DNA from: Nyssa sinensis
Taxonomy: Eukaryota; Streptophyta; Magnoliopsida; Cornales; Nyssaceae
DNA length: 64,000 nt
Direction of reading: 5' to 3'
Assembly (NCBI GenBank): GCA_008638375.1
Contig: CM018041.1
Location: forward strand, 12,082,846 to 12,146,845
The position numbers and the translations under genes are program-made. The notes beneath the pieces are model-generated. The model was not told where the DNA came from, searched no databases, and saw nothing but the letters and a program-made list of their open reading frames with translations. Within the stretch, counting starts at the first letter, position 1. Each line of letters begins with the position of its first letter. Shown here one piece after another: positions 49,601 through 62,300 of this stretch.

Positions 49601-52600
49601 CCCACTAACATTAAATTATCTCTTTTTAAGGAAAATCAATTCCCATGTGTTCTGACTTTGTTTAGATTCTAAAAATATTTTAGGAATTGATATAAACCTT
49701 GATACTACAAAAAAGTTAGTACCAAATATTAAAAGATTTAAAATCAGCACATTTGTGCTTTATTGAAGCAGTTTTGACCTTTACCATATAGGCCATAAGT
49801 GTACGAAGGTGAAGATCATCTGGACCCCTGCATTTATTGAAGCTTTTGGGGGAATATAAGTTAATGATTTTTTATTGGGTAAAAGTCATTTGGAGGTTGG
49901 TCCCTGCTTCTATTGAGGTTTTTGAGAGGCAGATAATCATTATTTTATTTTTAGCTTTCATTCATCACTATCCACTTTTGACGATGAGGTCGAGATGACA
50001 GTCTTATTGTTACATAATGGTTATCCATTCTGGAAACAATTGAAGAGTTATGGGGCTCTCTCTATAAAATTGGAGTGGAATCATTATAGAGTGGTGTATA
50101 GGCTTTGAAAACATGAATTTTCCTTTCAGTCACTGTTACCTATTTCGTGCTTAACTTGGAAAAGTTCTTTATGATATATGTGTAAACCATGCTTTCTATT
50201 CTATTTAAGCCAAGTAAAAAAGGTTTAGCCATCGCATCTTTCCTAGTGCTTTCAACAACAGAGCCACATAGGTTACTTTTGCAGTGGGATACTACATCCC
50301 TTCTGGTTGCAAAGCCACTAAAAAAAAACCTTCAACTTTACTTTATTCCTTGTGAACCTGTTATGCACCTTGGAGCCTCTTCAGACTCCCCATGGTGACT
50401 AGTCACCCGGAGTCATATGCAGCCATATGTTAGTAATCTAGCATTTGAACACTTGATGAAATAATTATTCTTATGTATTTTTACTTTTAAGACAGTCTAT
50501 CATTGGGTTGCTTAGGAAATCAACCTTTTTGACATTTTGACATGTTCAATTTATTGTTATTACTTTATGCTATCTTGCGATATTTATCTATTTATTTTCG
50601 TAATCATTTTTTAAAATGTTAATATGTAGGTGCAGTTGTACTCTTCTTTACATTTAAGTATTTGTTCTTCATTTAAGTGATGGCTTGTTCTTGAAAAGTC
50701 GAGGCTGTTTGATTTTATATTCATTATCATTTCTTTTGCCATCATCATCTTTTGAAAATATTTATCTAAAAATTCAATGCATTTATAATCAACAAAAGTG
50801 TATATATATATTAATGGCGTCTGAGAGAGCGAACCCATACTTGCCAAAAACGGATCGGTCATAATTATTTAAGCCTAAGATCTCCCAATAACTCTACAAA
50901 AGAATCTAAATACATAGTAGTCGCATCCTTAACCCCAAATATCTTTGAATCTTGCAGGGGTCTGTTCAATATCCCCCAAAGTCTGCAAGTTACTCTCCCT
51001 CTTTAAGACCATGTAAGGCAAGGAGGAGCCATCTTCCAGGCTATCCTCGCCTCCTTCCTTTCTTTGGGATATCTCCAACTCAAGAACACCTCTTGTATCA
51101 AGGTTGTCGACATCTCTCAATGACAACCAAAAAGCAAGGAGATAAAACTCTATTTGCATAAACATCAGCGGCTAAACAAGTGAAAACCTGTCTTCCGTAA
51201 ATTACCCATTGTTAAAACCCTGCCCCAAACTGCCAACCATGCAACAACAAAAAAAAGAAGAGCAACTTTCGAGGGGATCTGAGAACACCAAACTAGCTTC
51301 CATGAGAATCCATCCCATTTCTTCTCTCCAAATTCTTATAAAAGCATTGTACAGTGAGTTTTTTCTGGTTATTTATTGTCTACACCACTGTTTTTTCCCT
51401 CCGTTCCTCTCTACCTTGAATCTATTAAGAATTTCCAGCGGACCAACAATCCCCCCTGCTTCCCAGTCATGAAAATCTCTCCGAAACTGAGGACTCCACG
51501 CAAGATCTCCAACCACAAAGCTAACACAGCCACAGCTATTGCATTTTTGTTACATGCAAGACCAAAAAGAGTGAGAAATCTCTTCTCCAGTCTCTTATCT
51601 CCGCACCAAGCATTATTCCAAAACCTCCTCCTCAACACTCCTTCCCCACCTCGAAACGAATAAGAGGAAGAAAGGCATCCACTCCCCTCCCAATAACCCC
51701 ACAACCATGGGCCTCCACTACCCCCTTCAAAAACCACACCCATTCTCAACACCATACCCAGTTGCAATAACCTCCTCCACAATGCCATGTCCTCTACTGC
51801 ATATCTCCGTAACCACTTCCCTAAGAGAGATTTGTTAAACAAACCTCAAATCTTTGAAACCCACCCAACCAACCCAACCCAGCCAATGGGAGTTTCACCT
51901 TTTCTCGTTAAACTAGATGAATTTTCTTGTCCCCCTCTTTTCCTATAGACCCTTTGAAGTTTCTCAAACTTCTTCTCCATCGACGTCGGCATAGGAAAAA
52001 GAGACGTAATAAGTGGAAAGGTTTGCCAACTTATTCTTTATACGAGTAATTTTACCTCCCTTTGAAAGATATTGCTTTTTCCAACCTGTCAGACAAACAC
52101 ATCTCCACTATAGCACCCACACTAACTTTGATTTAGAAGCATCCAACGGCAATCCCAAATAGGTGGCAGGAAAAGGACTCACCCCAACACATCTCAGATA
52201 CTGCAGCTGTCTCTCCTCTGCCTTACAAAATATTAGTGTCATCAGTAAATAGAAGATGAGAAATATCCACCTTCCTGCCACTCTACCTTCATTTCCATTT
52301 GTTATCTGGCTCCATTTTTATGGTGAAGTCCTCATAATTAAGTTTTATCTTGAGGTTATGTAATTGACTCTAGATGATTTTTTGTGTCCATGTTTTATGT
52401 CTCAATTCATTAGCCCCACCTCACCACCAGCCCCACATTGCTACAACGAAAAGAAAAAGAGGAAAAAAAAAAAGGACAAAGAAGATGGATAACAATGGAT
52501 TTGAAAAGATAAATGATAATGAAAAATTTTAGCTGATTTGTTGTGGTGTCCTCTCTCTCTCTCTCTTCTTCTCTACGTATGAAATTATTTTGGATTTTGG

Positions 52601-52962
52601 ATTCTGTTCAGGTTTCCTTGTTATTATTTTCTTTCAATGTCTTGGACCTCTTGGTGTTGTACTTTAGATCTTATCACCCGTTATGCAGTTAATGTCTTGA
52701 TTTCAAGTGTGATAAGTTTCAAGCATTCCTTTTTTAATTAGGATAGTAGGAAACTATGGTGCAAAATTTGTTTTTCTTTAACATTTTTTTTACCTTATAA
52801 CAGTTGCTAATATTGGATAAAAGAATAGGTAAACACTGCTAATATGTTTTTGGGATGTTATTTTATGTTGCCTTCCCCTATTCTTTAGTTTATATGGGGC
52901 AATGTTTATGCAAATCTCTGTTTGGAACATTTTTAGTGTCCACCCCCACCCCCTGCATGCGA

Positions 52963-53005
<43 letters not shown>

Positions 53006-56000
53006 GTACGCATGCACACAAAAGGAAAAAGAACCTGATCTTCTAACCCTAGTGTGTTCGCCTAAGAAGCATGAATACGGGACACGGATACGATGTAGAT
53101 ACGTAGACACGTTATTTTTTAAGAAAGTAGGACACGAAGACGTTGAATATATATAAATTTTTTATATGACCATAAAATGAAAACCTAATGTTATTATAAT
53201 TAAAATTGGTATAAAAATACATAAATACAGAAATATTATTAAGATATTAAAATAACAAAGTCATTAAATAAAAATTAAAGAATTTTTTCATTTAATCATC
53301 AACATCAATGATTCAAGTGTTTGACACGTGTCCGGGAAGTGTCTGACACGTTTCCTACACAGACACGTGAGCCAAAATAGAATGTCCGTGCTTCATAAGT
53401 GTTAGCTGAGTGAAATGTTGTGATTATTGACCATTTTACTGTGGATATATCTTTCCCTGTTCTAAATTTGGTACAAACTGATCAACATGTCGCTCTTTTT
53501 TTTCTACTTTTTTTTTAACTGTGTACTTTACCATATTGGGAAATCAATCTGATTTTTATGTTTTTGCCTTCTTGTAACAGGCTTGGAGGACAAACAATTT
53601 ATGGTAGCAAGTATTGATAATGATGCTAGTAACTTAATTAGTTTGCCAAATCTTGCATCTCAGAATCATCTTGACGGATTAACTTTTAGTCTAGAGAATG
53701 TTGAGCTTGCTCCAATTGCTAATTTGAGCTCTTCACTTTGTGAACTGCTACAATCTGATGATCCGAGCTCGATGGACTCTAGTTTTGTGAGATCTACTGC
53801 AATGAACAAGTTGCTGTTATGTAAAGGTAACATTTTGAAGGCATTGGAGATGACTGAATCTGAAATTGATTTGCTTGAAAATGAGCTAAAGGCTTTGGTA
53901 TCTACACCTGGATTTAGCTGTCCTTGTCCGGCATCATCCAGTTCTTTGCCAGGGGAATGCCAAGCAAAACCTTGTGAAGAACCAGGTGCTGTCTCCAATT
54001 CAGTTCCCAGACCAGCTCCCTTGCAGATTGTTTCTTCGGGAGAGATGGTAGTGGAGAAGGTGGTTGGTGCCTTGGAAGGACATGCTGAAGTTAAGCATGA
54101 GGATATTGATAGTCCAGGCACTGTTACATCTAAGTTTGTCGATTCACTTTCTGCTGTGATGGTTGTTTCTCCATCTGATACAGGGAAACTTGCTGAATGT
54201 TCTGGTGATTTGGTTGTAAGTAGATCTAGAAACCTGGAAGTGAAATGCTCTGGGTATGATTCCAGTGAGGAAAAGACAGATGTATCTGTGTCTGAGGATT
54301 GTACCCAGTTGACAGCAAGCAATTATTGTGGCCCTCCTTCGACTGATGTCAGTTTATATTGTGATGGGGAAGATGCATTATCTGCTTTAATACTGGCTTC
54401 CAATCAAGATTTGGCCAACAGAACTATTGAAGTATTTAATAAGCTACTGGCAACCGACCGATATCATTTTGATATTTCGAGAGCTACCAGTGTCTTTTGC
54501 CGGCAGAATTATATGTTGATTAAGGAAAAGTTTGCAATGCGGAAGCGTTTTTTAAGATTTAAGGAGAGAGTTATCTCCCTTAAGTTTAGGGCATTTCAGC
54601 ACCTCTGGAAAGAAGATATGCGCTTGCTTTCTATAAGGAAATATCGTGCAAAATCTCAGAGAAGGTTTGAACTAAGCTCGCGTACAATACATAGTGGCTG
54701 CCAGAAGCACCGGTCCTCTATTCGTTCTAGATTTTCTTCTCCTGGTAAGAAAATTTATCTTCACCGTTGTCTTTGTGCTATTTTTCTCTGCACCTTCTTA
54801 GCTTATTTTGGTTGTGAAAAACATGTGTTCTTGTTGGCACTGGGAATAATTATCTTTCCCAGTTAAGTCAATTCCAATCCACTCTGCCTCTTTCAGCTTG
54901 GAAATCAAATTATGGAGGCCTTGCTTACTGGTTTTATCCTTGAGGTCCAAGGTTGGCCTTTAATTTTGTATTTTTTCTTTAATTTGTTTTGGTGTTTTTT
55001 TGGGGGGGGGGGGGGGGGGGAATAATGTGGTTCTTGGATCCCCCTAATATGCACACACTGCACCCACAGTTTTGTTACTTCATCTATACTTTGATAGCAT
55101 GAACTCAGAACAGAATGCTAACATGTCTTGTTAAAACATAGATTCCCAAAATGGGTTAGACACAATTGAAATTTCTTCATTTTAATTTTATTTTTTGGTG
55201 TTTATTCTTGTCTTCTTCTGTGATTGATGATGAATTGAGCTGTGTTACTTCACTTCCAACTAAAACAATGCATTTGGACTTTATTTTTTAAAATTAATAT
55301 GTTATTTCGTATGGTTGTAGCTTGAACATAAATGATGTTCCAATGTTTCTGGAGTTTTAAAATCCGTTGGGGTAATTGTGTTGACATAATATGATGTTGG
55401 TGCAGGTGTGATTACCATATGAAATATTTCAAATTCACGAGTGATGGTAGTGTTCTTAACAGTATTACTATTGCTTAATGGTATCTTTCTTGTCTCTTTC
55501 CCGATAAAAAATAGTATCTATCATAGGTTCAGGTAAGTTGGTCATATGATGGACTGATAATCCTCAAATGCAAATTTCTTCCCCCCCCCCCCCTCCCCCT
55601 CCCCCCTCCTGGGGCTTTCTTTCCATATTTTACAGTCGTAAAGTTAATTGCTTTCAAACTCATGATTGTTGAGTGCTTTGAACTATTCCCTATCAGATTT
55701 AGTTAGTTAGTTAGTTAGTTGTAGACTCAACTTGTTATCCTTAGTTTGTTGTCCTTGTGTAGTCTAGGTATTCTATGATATGGTAGTTGGAAGAATCTGA
55801 CCTCTTTGACCAGATGGTATGTTGTAAGTAATAGTGCTTTGTGAACTTACAGGAGTTGGCTAAGAAGCACTGATACGGACGTAGATACAATACGGACACA
55901 CTGACACAAATGTTTTCAAAAAAGTAGGACACGGATACATTGGAGACACAATGAATAATATATATATATATATATGATCTCTATGTTATCCAATTTTAAC

Positions 56001-58782
56001 ACTATTTCAATTAATTTTAAGACTATTTATCAAAAATTAATATTAATTATGAAGAAAGAGAAGATCAAAATTGGAAGAAGTCGATCGATTAGGGCTGATG
56101 TGATCACTCATTAATCGGCAATCGCAACTCATCATGGACAAACCCAAGCAATCGCCAATAGATAACTGAGCAATCCCCTGTTGCAACTCGTCAATTTGGT
56201 ATTAAAGACAGGAAGAGACAACCCCCCCCCCCCTCCCCCGGGTGGGACTAAAACCTTACCGTTCAGCAAACCTGCACTGTCTCGACGATATGCTGCAAAA
56301 TGATACAAAAATATAATCTGTGTCGATTTTCTTTTGTATCGAAACATACTGTACGATACTAACAACCATGCTTAGATGTCTTAGAATGAACATGCAACAT
56401 TACCCCCAAGCATCAAGTGACATCCTGATTATCTGATCTAGCTTTGCCTCTGGATATGTCATTGATTTTTAGACAAAAACCTGTACATTGCACTCCAAAT
56501 AACAAAATCGCAATTTCTTGAGTACCAATGTAGGATTTCCAAGGTATAGAAATAGTAAGAAGTTTCCCTAGAACTTAAAGCTGCCTATCCACAATTGCAG
56601 TCATTTTTATTCAACGAGTCCTTAAAAATAATGTGACAAGAATTATATTAAACTAACATTTATTCTTAGTGCAAATTGCTGTCCCAACCTCATTTTCCTT
56701 GCAAAAGCATAAATCTTCTGTACATCAACAGATGCACAACGAATAGTTCAAAATAATAGAACTTCCAGAACATAGGATTGGAATCCTGATACAAAAGATG
56801 CTCTTAAAAAAAGTTATTTGTTGTCCCTTGGAACCAACCAAAACACCCAGGAACTGAGACAATAGAATTCCTACCAACAATGAACTTAGAAAGCTTTGTT
56901 TTTGATTCCTTATTGTTTGAACATCATGGATTTGCCACTGAATTTTTAGTTACCAATTACCACCAAAATGGTGGTTAAAGGACAGCATAAAAAAGATCAG
57001 TTCTTACTGATAAAAAAAAAAGGGGAACATTTCTTGAAATTTTCAAATATGAAACCGTAATATGATCGGTCCAATGTGATGTGTCTATTTATCTTTCTCT
57101 TGACTAAAAATGAGAAATGAAATATAGAAAATTATTGTATCAACTATGACTAAACACCTAAATACAATGAGAAAATAAATAGAGTTGCAACAAATGGAGT
57201 GAAAAATAAACGAATTAGCACCATTCTCAAGTTGCCAACTCCCTAAGAAGCACAGACAAGTATTTGAGGGCAGTGTCAGTGTCCAACATTTCTGGGACAC
57301 GGGCACATGTCCGACACGCTAGAATTGACTGTCTAATTTTTATTTTTTTCAAGATTTCGGATTCATCTCTGACATGTCTAGACACGGCCGACCGGACACG
57401 TTGACAGTGAAGGAAGAGAGACAAAGATGGGTATTGAGGAAAGAAAAAAAAATTGATCGAGGAGGGAGTATATCTTCTTTTCTGGCACCTTTCTCTCTCT
57501 GTGCGATAGATCTTCTTCAGTCGGACGACCTCTCTCTATGATCTCTCACTCTCTCTTTCTCTCCTCTCACTCTCTCTCTCTCTCTCTCGGCGATCTCTCA
57601 TCTCATCGCCATCAAGTGGGTTCCTGAACCTCCAAGTTTTGACAAGCCCCCCCCCCCCCTTCTTTCCCCTTCGCCTTTGGTTTTCCTTCTTAAGTATGAA
57701 ATGTTATGTTTTATTAATATTATTTTTTATAATATTTATTAAATTCTTTAAATTGATTTGATTTCTATTTAACTCTTCTTTTAACTTTTATTATTAAAAA
57801 TTCTAAAAATATTAAATCTTTCCTTGCTTGATACCACTTTCATCTTTATTATTGCTAAATCAAATAATAATAATAATAATGATAATAATTTATATATTTT
57901 ATTTTTAATTTGTATACTTCTCTAATATACTTATCTTATTTAACTAAATTAGTTTTAAAAAAATTATAGTAATTTTTAGTAAATTAACTTTTCGTAAAAT
58001 AAGCTCGATTTCTGTCATTCTTCTTCTCCCGATTTTCGTTTTTGTTATTCGATTCTTGAAGCGCTAATCGAAGCCTTCAATTTCTCCTTCGGGTTTCTAC
58101 TTCTACATTGTTCTTCAATCTTTGCTTCTCTTTCTCCTTATTCCTCTTCGATCATTGAACCCTAATCGAATCTGAAGCTCTGTTTGTTGAAGACCAATTG
58201 AAGCCCTCTGAAGCTCTATTTGTTGAAGACAAAACGAAGCCCTAATTAAAGGCTGAAGCTTTAGTTGAAGCCTTGAAGCTCTCAGTTCTTCATCTGTGAA
58301 TATTCAATAGGAGCAATTTAAGAATATAATACATGATTTTTGTTGATTTTGTTATTTACTTGTATTTTTATAATACATATAAATATGAGCAATTTAAGCC
58401 CGGAAGCCCTAATTTCTCATATTTTTGTTATTTACATGTTTTTATATAATACATATATGATAAATCATATATAATAGTAGCAATTTAAGAATCTATATCA
58501 ATGGCATCGTGCTCTGTTTCCGCACTGTGGAAATTGCTTCATAATTTTTCTGCAATTTAAGTTTGTCCTACATTCAATAAACGCAGTGACATCATACTTG
58601 TTCATAATATTTTCCTTCTGTTTGTAATTTTTCTAAATGCTCCTTATCCTTAGAATTTTTTGGAATGTGTTCTGTGTTGCTAATGGTATTTTAAATCCTA
58701 TATGGACTATGGATTATGGAAATTAAGTTGAATCTTTGTTTTTTTAAGTGAGTTGAAATGTTATTTTTATCATTTTTATCAA

Positions 58783-58816
<34 letters not shown>

Positions 58817-59361
58817 TATTTATTTATGAATATACTTCAAAAAAATTGTGCGTATATTACGATACACATCCAACAACTATGCATCTAAGTAAAACAGTTT
58901 TTGACATTTTTAGGCTCTATCTATTCCAAGTTTTCTTTTAGAGAGTATCTGGGATTGCATGTGTATGCTTAGAACCAGAGGAACTGGGATTGCTCTCGAG
59001 TTTTGACTGATTGAGATTTGGACATGTGTGTGTTTTCTTTCACTCCTGAAGGTGAACGTGATGGCTGATCATGATATCTTGTGGAGATTTAAGTGAAGAA
59101 AACAAGTTGAGCAAGTATTAGGCATTAAGTAATTTGAAGATATACAAACGAAGAATATAGTGATTTTGCTACTAGTACATTAGACAGATAATTCTGTCAT
59201 TTTTCTTCTGACTGTGTTTGTGTTTGTGTTTTATGTTGGGGTCATAGTTGTCGAACGTGATTCTGTTTTTGTTTTATATTGTGTTCATTGTATCGTATCG
59301 TGTATTGTAAGATAACGTGTAACTTTTTCAAAATTACATTTATAAATATACACACACATGA

Positions 59362-59397
<36 letters not shown>

Positions 59398-62300
59398 GTA
59401 TTACATGTCTTTATTTCCGATGCTAGTCTTGGTGAAGAAGAAGCTTGAGAAGATTCAAAGTGATTTCTTGTGAGGAGGGAAAGAGGCAGAGAGGAAAATT
59501 CACCTAGTCAAAGGGGAGAAATTGAAGAGACCAAATGAGGAGGGTGGGTTGGGGTTTAGAGACTTGAAGTGTTACAATGGGACTCTTTTAGGAAAGTGGC
59601 TGTGGAAATATGCTAGGGCAGAGAATCCCTTATGGGAGAGAGTTATTTCTACCAAGTACGGTTGCAAAGAGGGAGGGTGGTTTGTGAAAGAGATTAGGGA
59701 GCCTTAGGGGTGCAACTTATGGAAAGCAATCCAAAAGGGGAGTGAGAGTTTTGGCAAGATGGTTTGCTATAAGGTGGGGAGGGGTTCGAGGGTGAAGTTT
59801 TGGGAGGGTCCTTGGTGTTGTGAGGTTTCTCTTAAGACTAAGTTTTCGATGCTTTATTCTCTTGCCTCTAATAAGGAGGCTTGGGTGGGAGATTATGTGG
59901 ACTAATTGGGGGATAATAGAGTGTGGTGTCCTTGTTTTAGGCGGAACTTTCATGACTAGGAGTTGGAGACTATGCAGGAATTGATGATGTTGTTGGATCA
60001 TTGTTTCTTGTGTAGGGAGGAGGAGGATGTGACCATATGGAAAGGAGGTAGCTTGAAGGAGTTCTCGGTTTGTTCCTTCTACAAGTTAGTTATGGGAAAG
60101 AAGAATGTGGCGTTCCCGTGGCAGCTTATCTGGAACTCCAAGAATCCAAAGAAAGTGGCGTTCTTTTGCTAGTCTGCGGCTTGGGGTGTGATTCTCACAA
60201 TGGACAATCTGCAGAAGAGGGGTTTTCAAATGCCTAGTAGATGTTGCATGTGCAAGACCGACGAAGAATCGTTAGATCATCTTCTTTTGCATCGTAAGGT
60301 GGCTAAGAATATTTGGGGTATGATGTTGTCTCTCTTTGGGTACAGTTGGGTTATGTTGTTCTCTGTTCAGGATGTTTTGTTCAGTTGGAGGGCTACCCGA
60401 GTTAGGAGGGACATTCAGCAAGCTTGGAGGCTCCTTTGTCTTCTTTGGTGCCTTCGGAGAGAGAGAAACAACATAATTTTTGAGGAGGAATCCTCTATGT
60501 GGAAGCTTAATGATAACTTTTTTTTATGTGTTTTTCTTTTCTCTAAAAGAAGATATGCCAATGTATCTACATAGCTTCATGGATTTTTTTTTTTGTGGGG
60601 GGGGGGGGGGGGGGGGGGGGGGTTTAATTATTGTAGCCTCTTCCCTTGTTTTGTATTAGGGAGCGCCCCTCTTGGGTGCCTTGTCTATATATTTTACATT
60701 TACTGATAAAAAAAAATGTTATTATTTTTTAAAAAATGTGTATCGTATTATGTATTGTAAGATAATGTGTAACATTTTCAAAAATATATACACATGAATA
60801 TATATATATATATATAATGTTTAAAGTGATATTAATAAATTTCAATTCACTTGTCATACAAATAAGATACATAAATTATTATTATTTATTCTATAATTAA
60901 AAATCAAAGTGATACCAAGCATAATTGCCTCGTTTTTTAGATATATTGTGTTGTGTTATATATAGTGTTATGTGTGTGTGTGTGTGTATATATATAACAC
61001 AAGAATCAACTCACTTGTAAAAAAAAATCAACTTAAATTTTATATAATACAAGAATTAAGATTTATAAATACTTAAAGAGTTTTAGGATCGTATCATCTT
61101 TTCACAATACTTACTTGCCTTCTTTCTTGTTTGAGAAAAGATCTCCAAGAGTTACAAAGAGGCAATATAAAACCAAACAAAATAAAAAATTGTTTTCATG
61201 TATATAATATAGCAACAAAAAAGTAGTCAAAACGATGTCGTTTAGTTTGATTACCCGTATCACATGTATCGTGGGTATCGAAATGTATTATAAGATATAT
61301 ATTGTGTATCGTAAGATACAGTGCAAAAAAATATAACTATAAGATACGTATCATTTTATGTCCATATCGAAACGTATCGTAAGATACTAACAACTATGAT
61401 TGGGTTAGGTGACAAAATGTTTATCGACACAATTTCTCTTAGCTTTGGAGAGATGGCTTCTTTGACTCCTGAGATGCCAGGATATTTACTTGTTACTGTT
61501 AGTTGGTAATGCCAATAGCGTACCAATTTCAATTGCTATTGTTAATATATTGCTTTATTAAAATTCTGATTACACTTGTATGTGTATGCACAAAACCATT
61601 TAGTAAACTTACTATCATACTTGGGGTTTGGAAGTAATTTTTGTATCCTTTTTTTTTTAGTTGTCTTTGCAGCTGGAAATTTGAGCCTGGTCCCAACCAT
61701 GGAGATAATTAATTTTACGAGCAAATTGCTTTCAGATTCCCAGGTCAAGCTTTACAGGGATACACTCAAGATGCCATCTTTGATCTTGGGCAAGAAGGAG
61801 AAGATGATTTCAAGGTTCATCTCAAGTAATGGTTTAGTGGAAGATCCCTGTGCTGTTGAGAAGGAAAGGGCTATGATTAACCTTTGGACGACTGAAGAGA
61901 AGGAAATTTTTTTGGATAAGCATTCTACCTTTGGGAAAGACTTCAGAAAGATTGCATCTTTTCTCGACCACAAGACAACTGCAGATTGCATTGAGTTCTA
62001 TTATAAAAACCACAAGTCAGATTGTTTTGAGAAAACAAAGAAGCCAGAGTTTGCAAAGCAAGGAAAGTCTTATTATACTAATAGCTACATGGTGACTTCT
62101 GGGAAAAGATGGAATCGCGAGATGAATGCTGCATCCCTTGATATGTTGGGTGCAGCTTCAGCAATTGCAGCTAATGCTGATGATGGTATAGAAAAGTGTG
62201 TAGCAAGTTTCTTGGGGACGTATAGAGATTACCAAGCACGGCAAAGTGACGATGGAATCTTAGAGAGGTCAAGCAGTCTTGATCTATGTGGTAGTGAAAG

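Larger units (their letters stand above)
48076..53580 (+). other. Intron 2 of the PWR homolog (5.5 kb)
   Basis: The intron lies between donor 'CCAG|GTAAAATG' and acceptor 'cttgtaacag|GC'. Without it the frame joins as SSPG-LEDKQF. It contains a minus-strand LINE relic (50930-52315), a short inverted-repeat element (53063-53400), and (CT)n/(TA)n at 52966-53006. The rest is AT-rich with no gene. Confidence 0.85.
54745..61672 (+). other. Intron 3 of the PWR homolog (6.9 kb)
   Basis: The intron lies between donor 'CCTG|GTAAGAAA' and acceptor 'gtctttgcag|CTGG'. Splicing joins RFSSPAGNLSLV in frame. It contains two relatives of the intron-2 inverted-repeat element (55855-56375 and 57235-57425), four long poly-G/poly-C runs, (CT)n at 57541-57590, a 36-bp duplication at 58172-58243 and a plus-strand LINE (59399-60717). 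Confidence 0.85.

Noticed and set aside
51411..51842. 143-residue minus-strand frame as a host gene
   Set aside because: LLGKWLRRYAVED and FWNNAWCGDK are LINE connector motifs; it belongs to the LINE relic in intron 2.
53666..54322. 218-residue minus-strand frame
   Set aside because: It is the antisense shadow of PWR exon 3, which has family motifs and matching splice phases.
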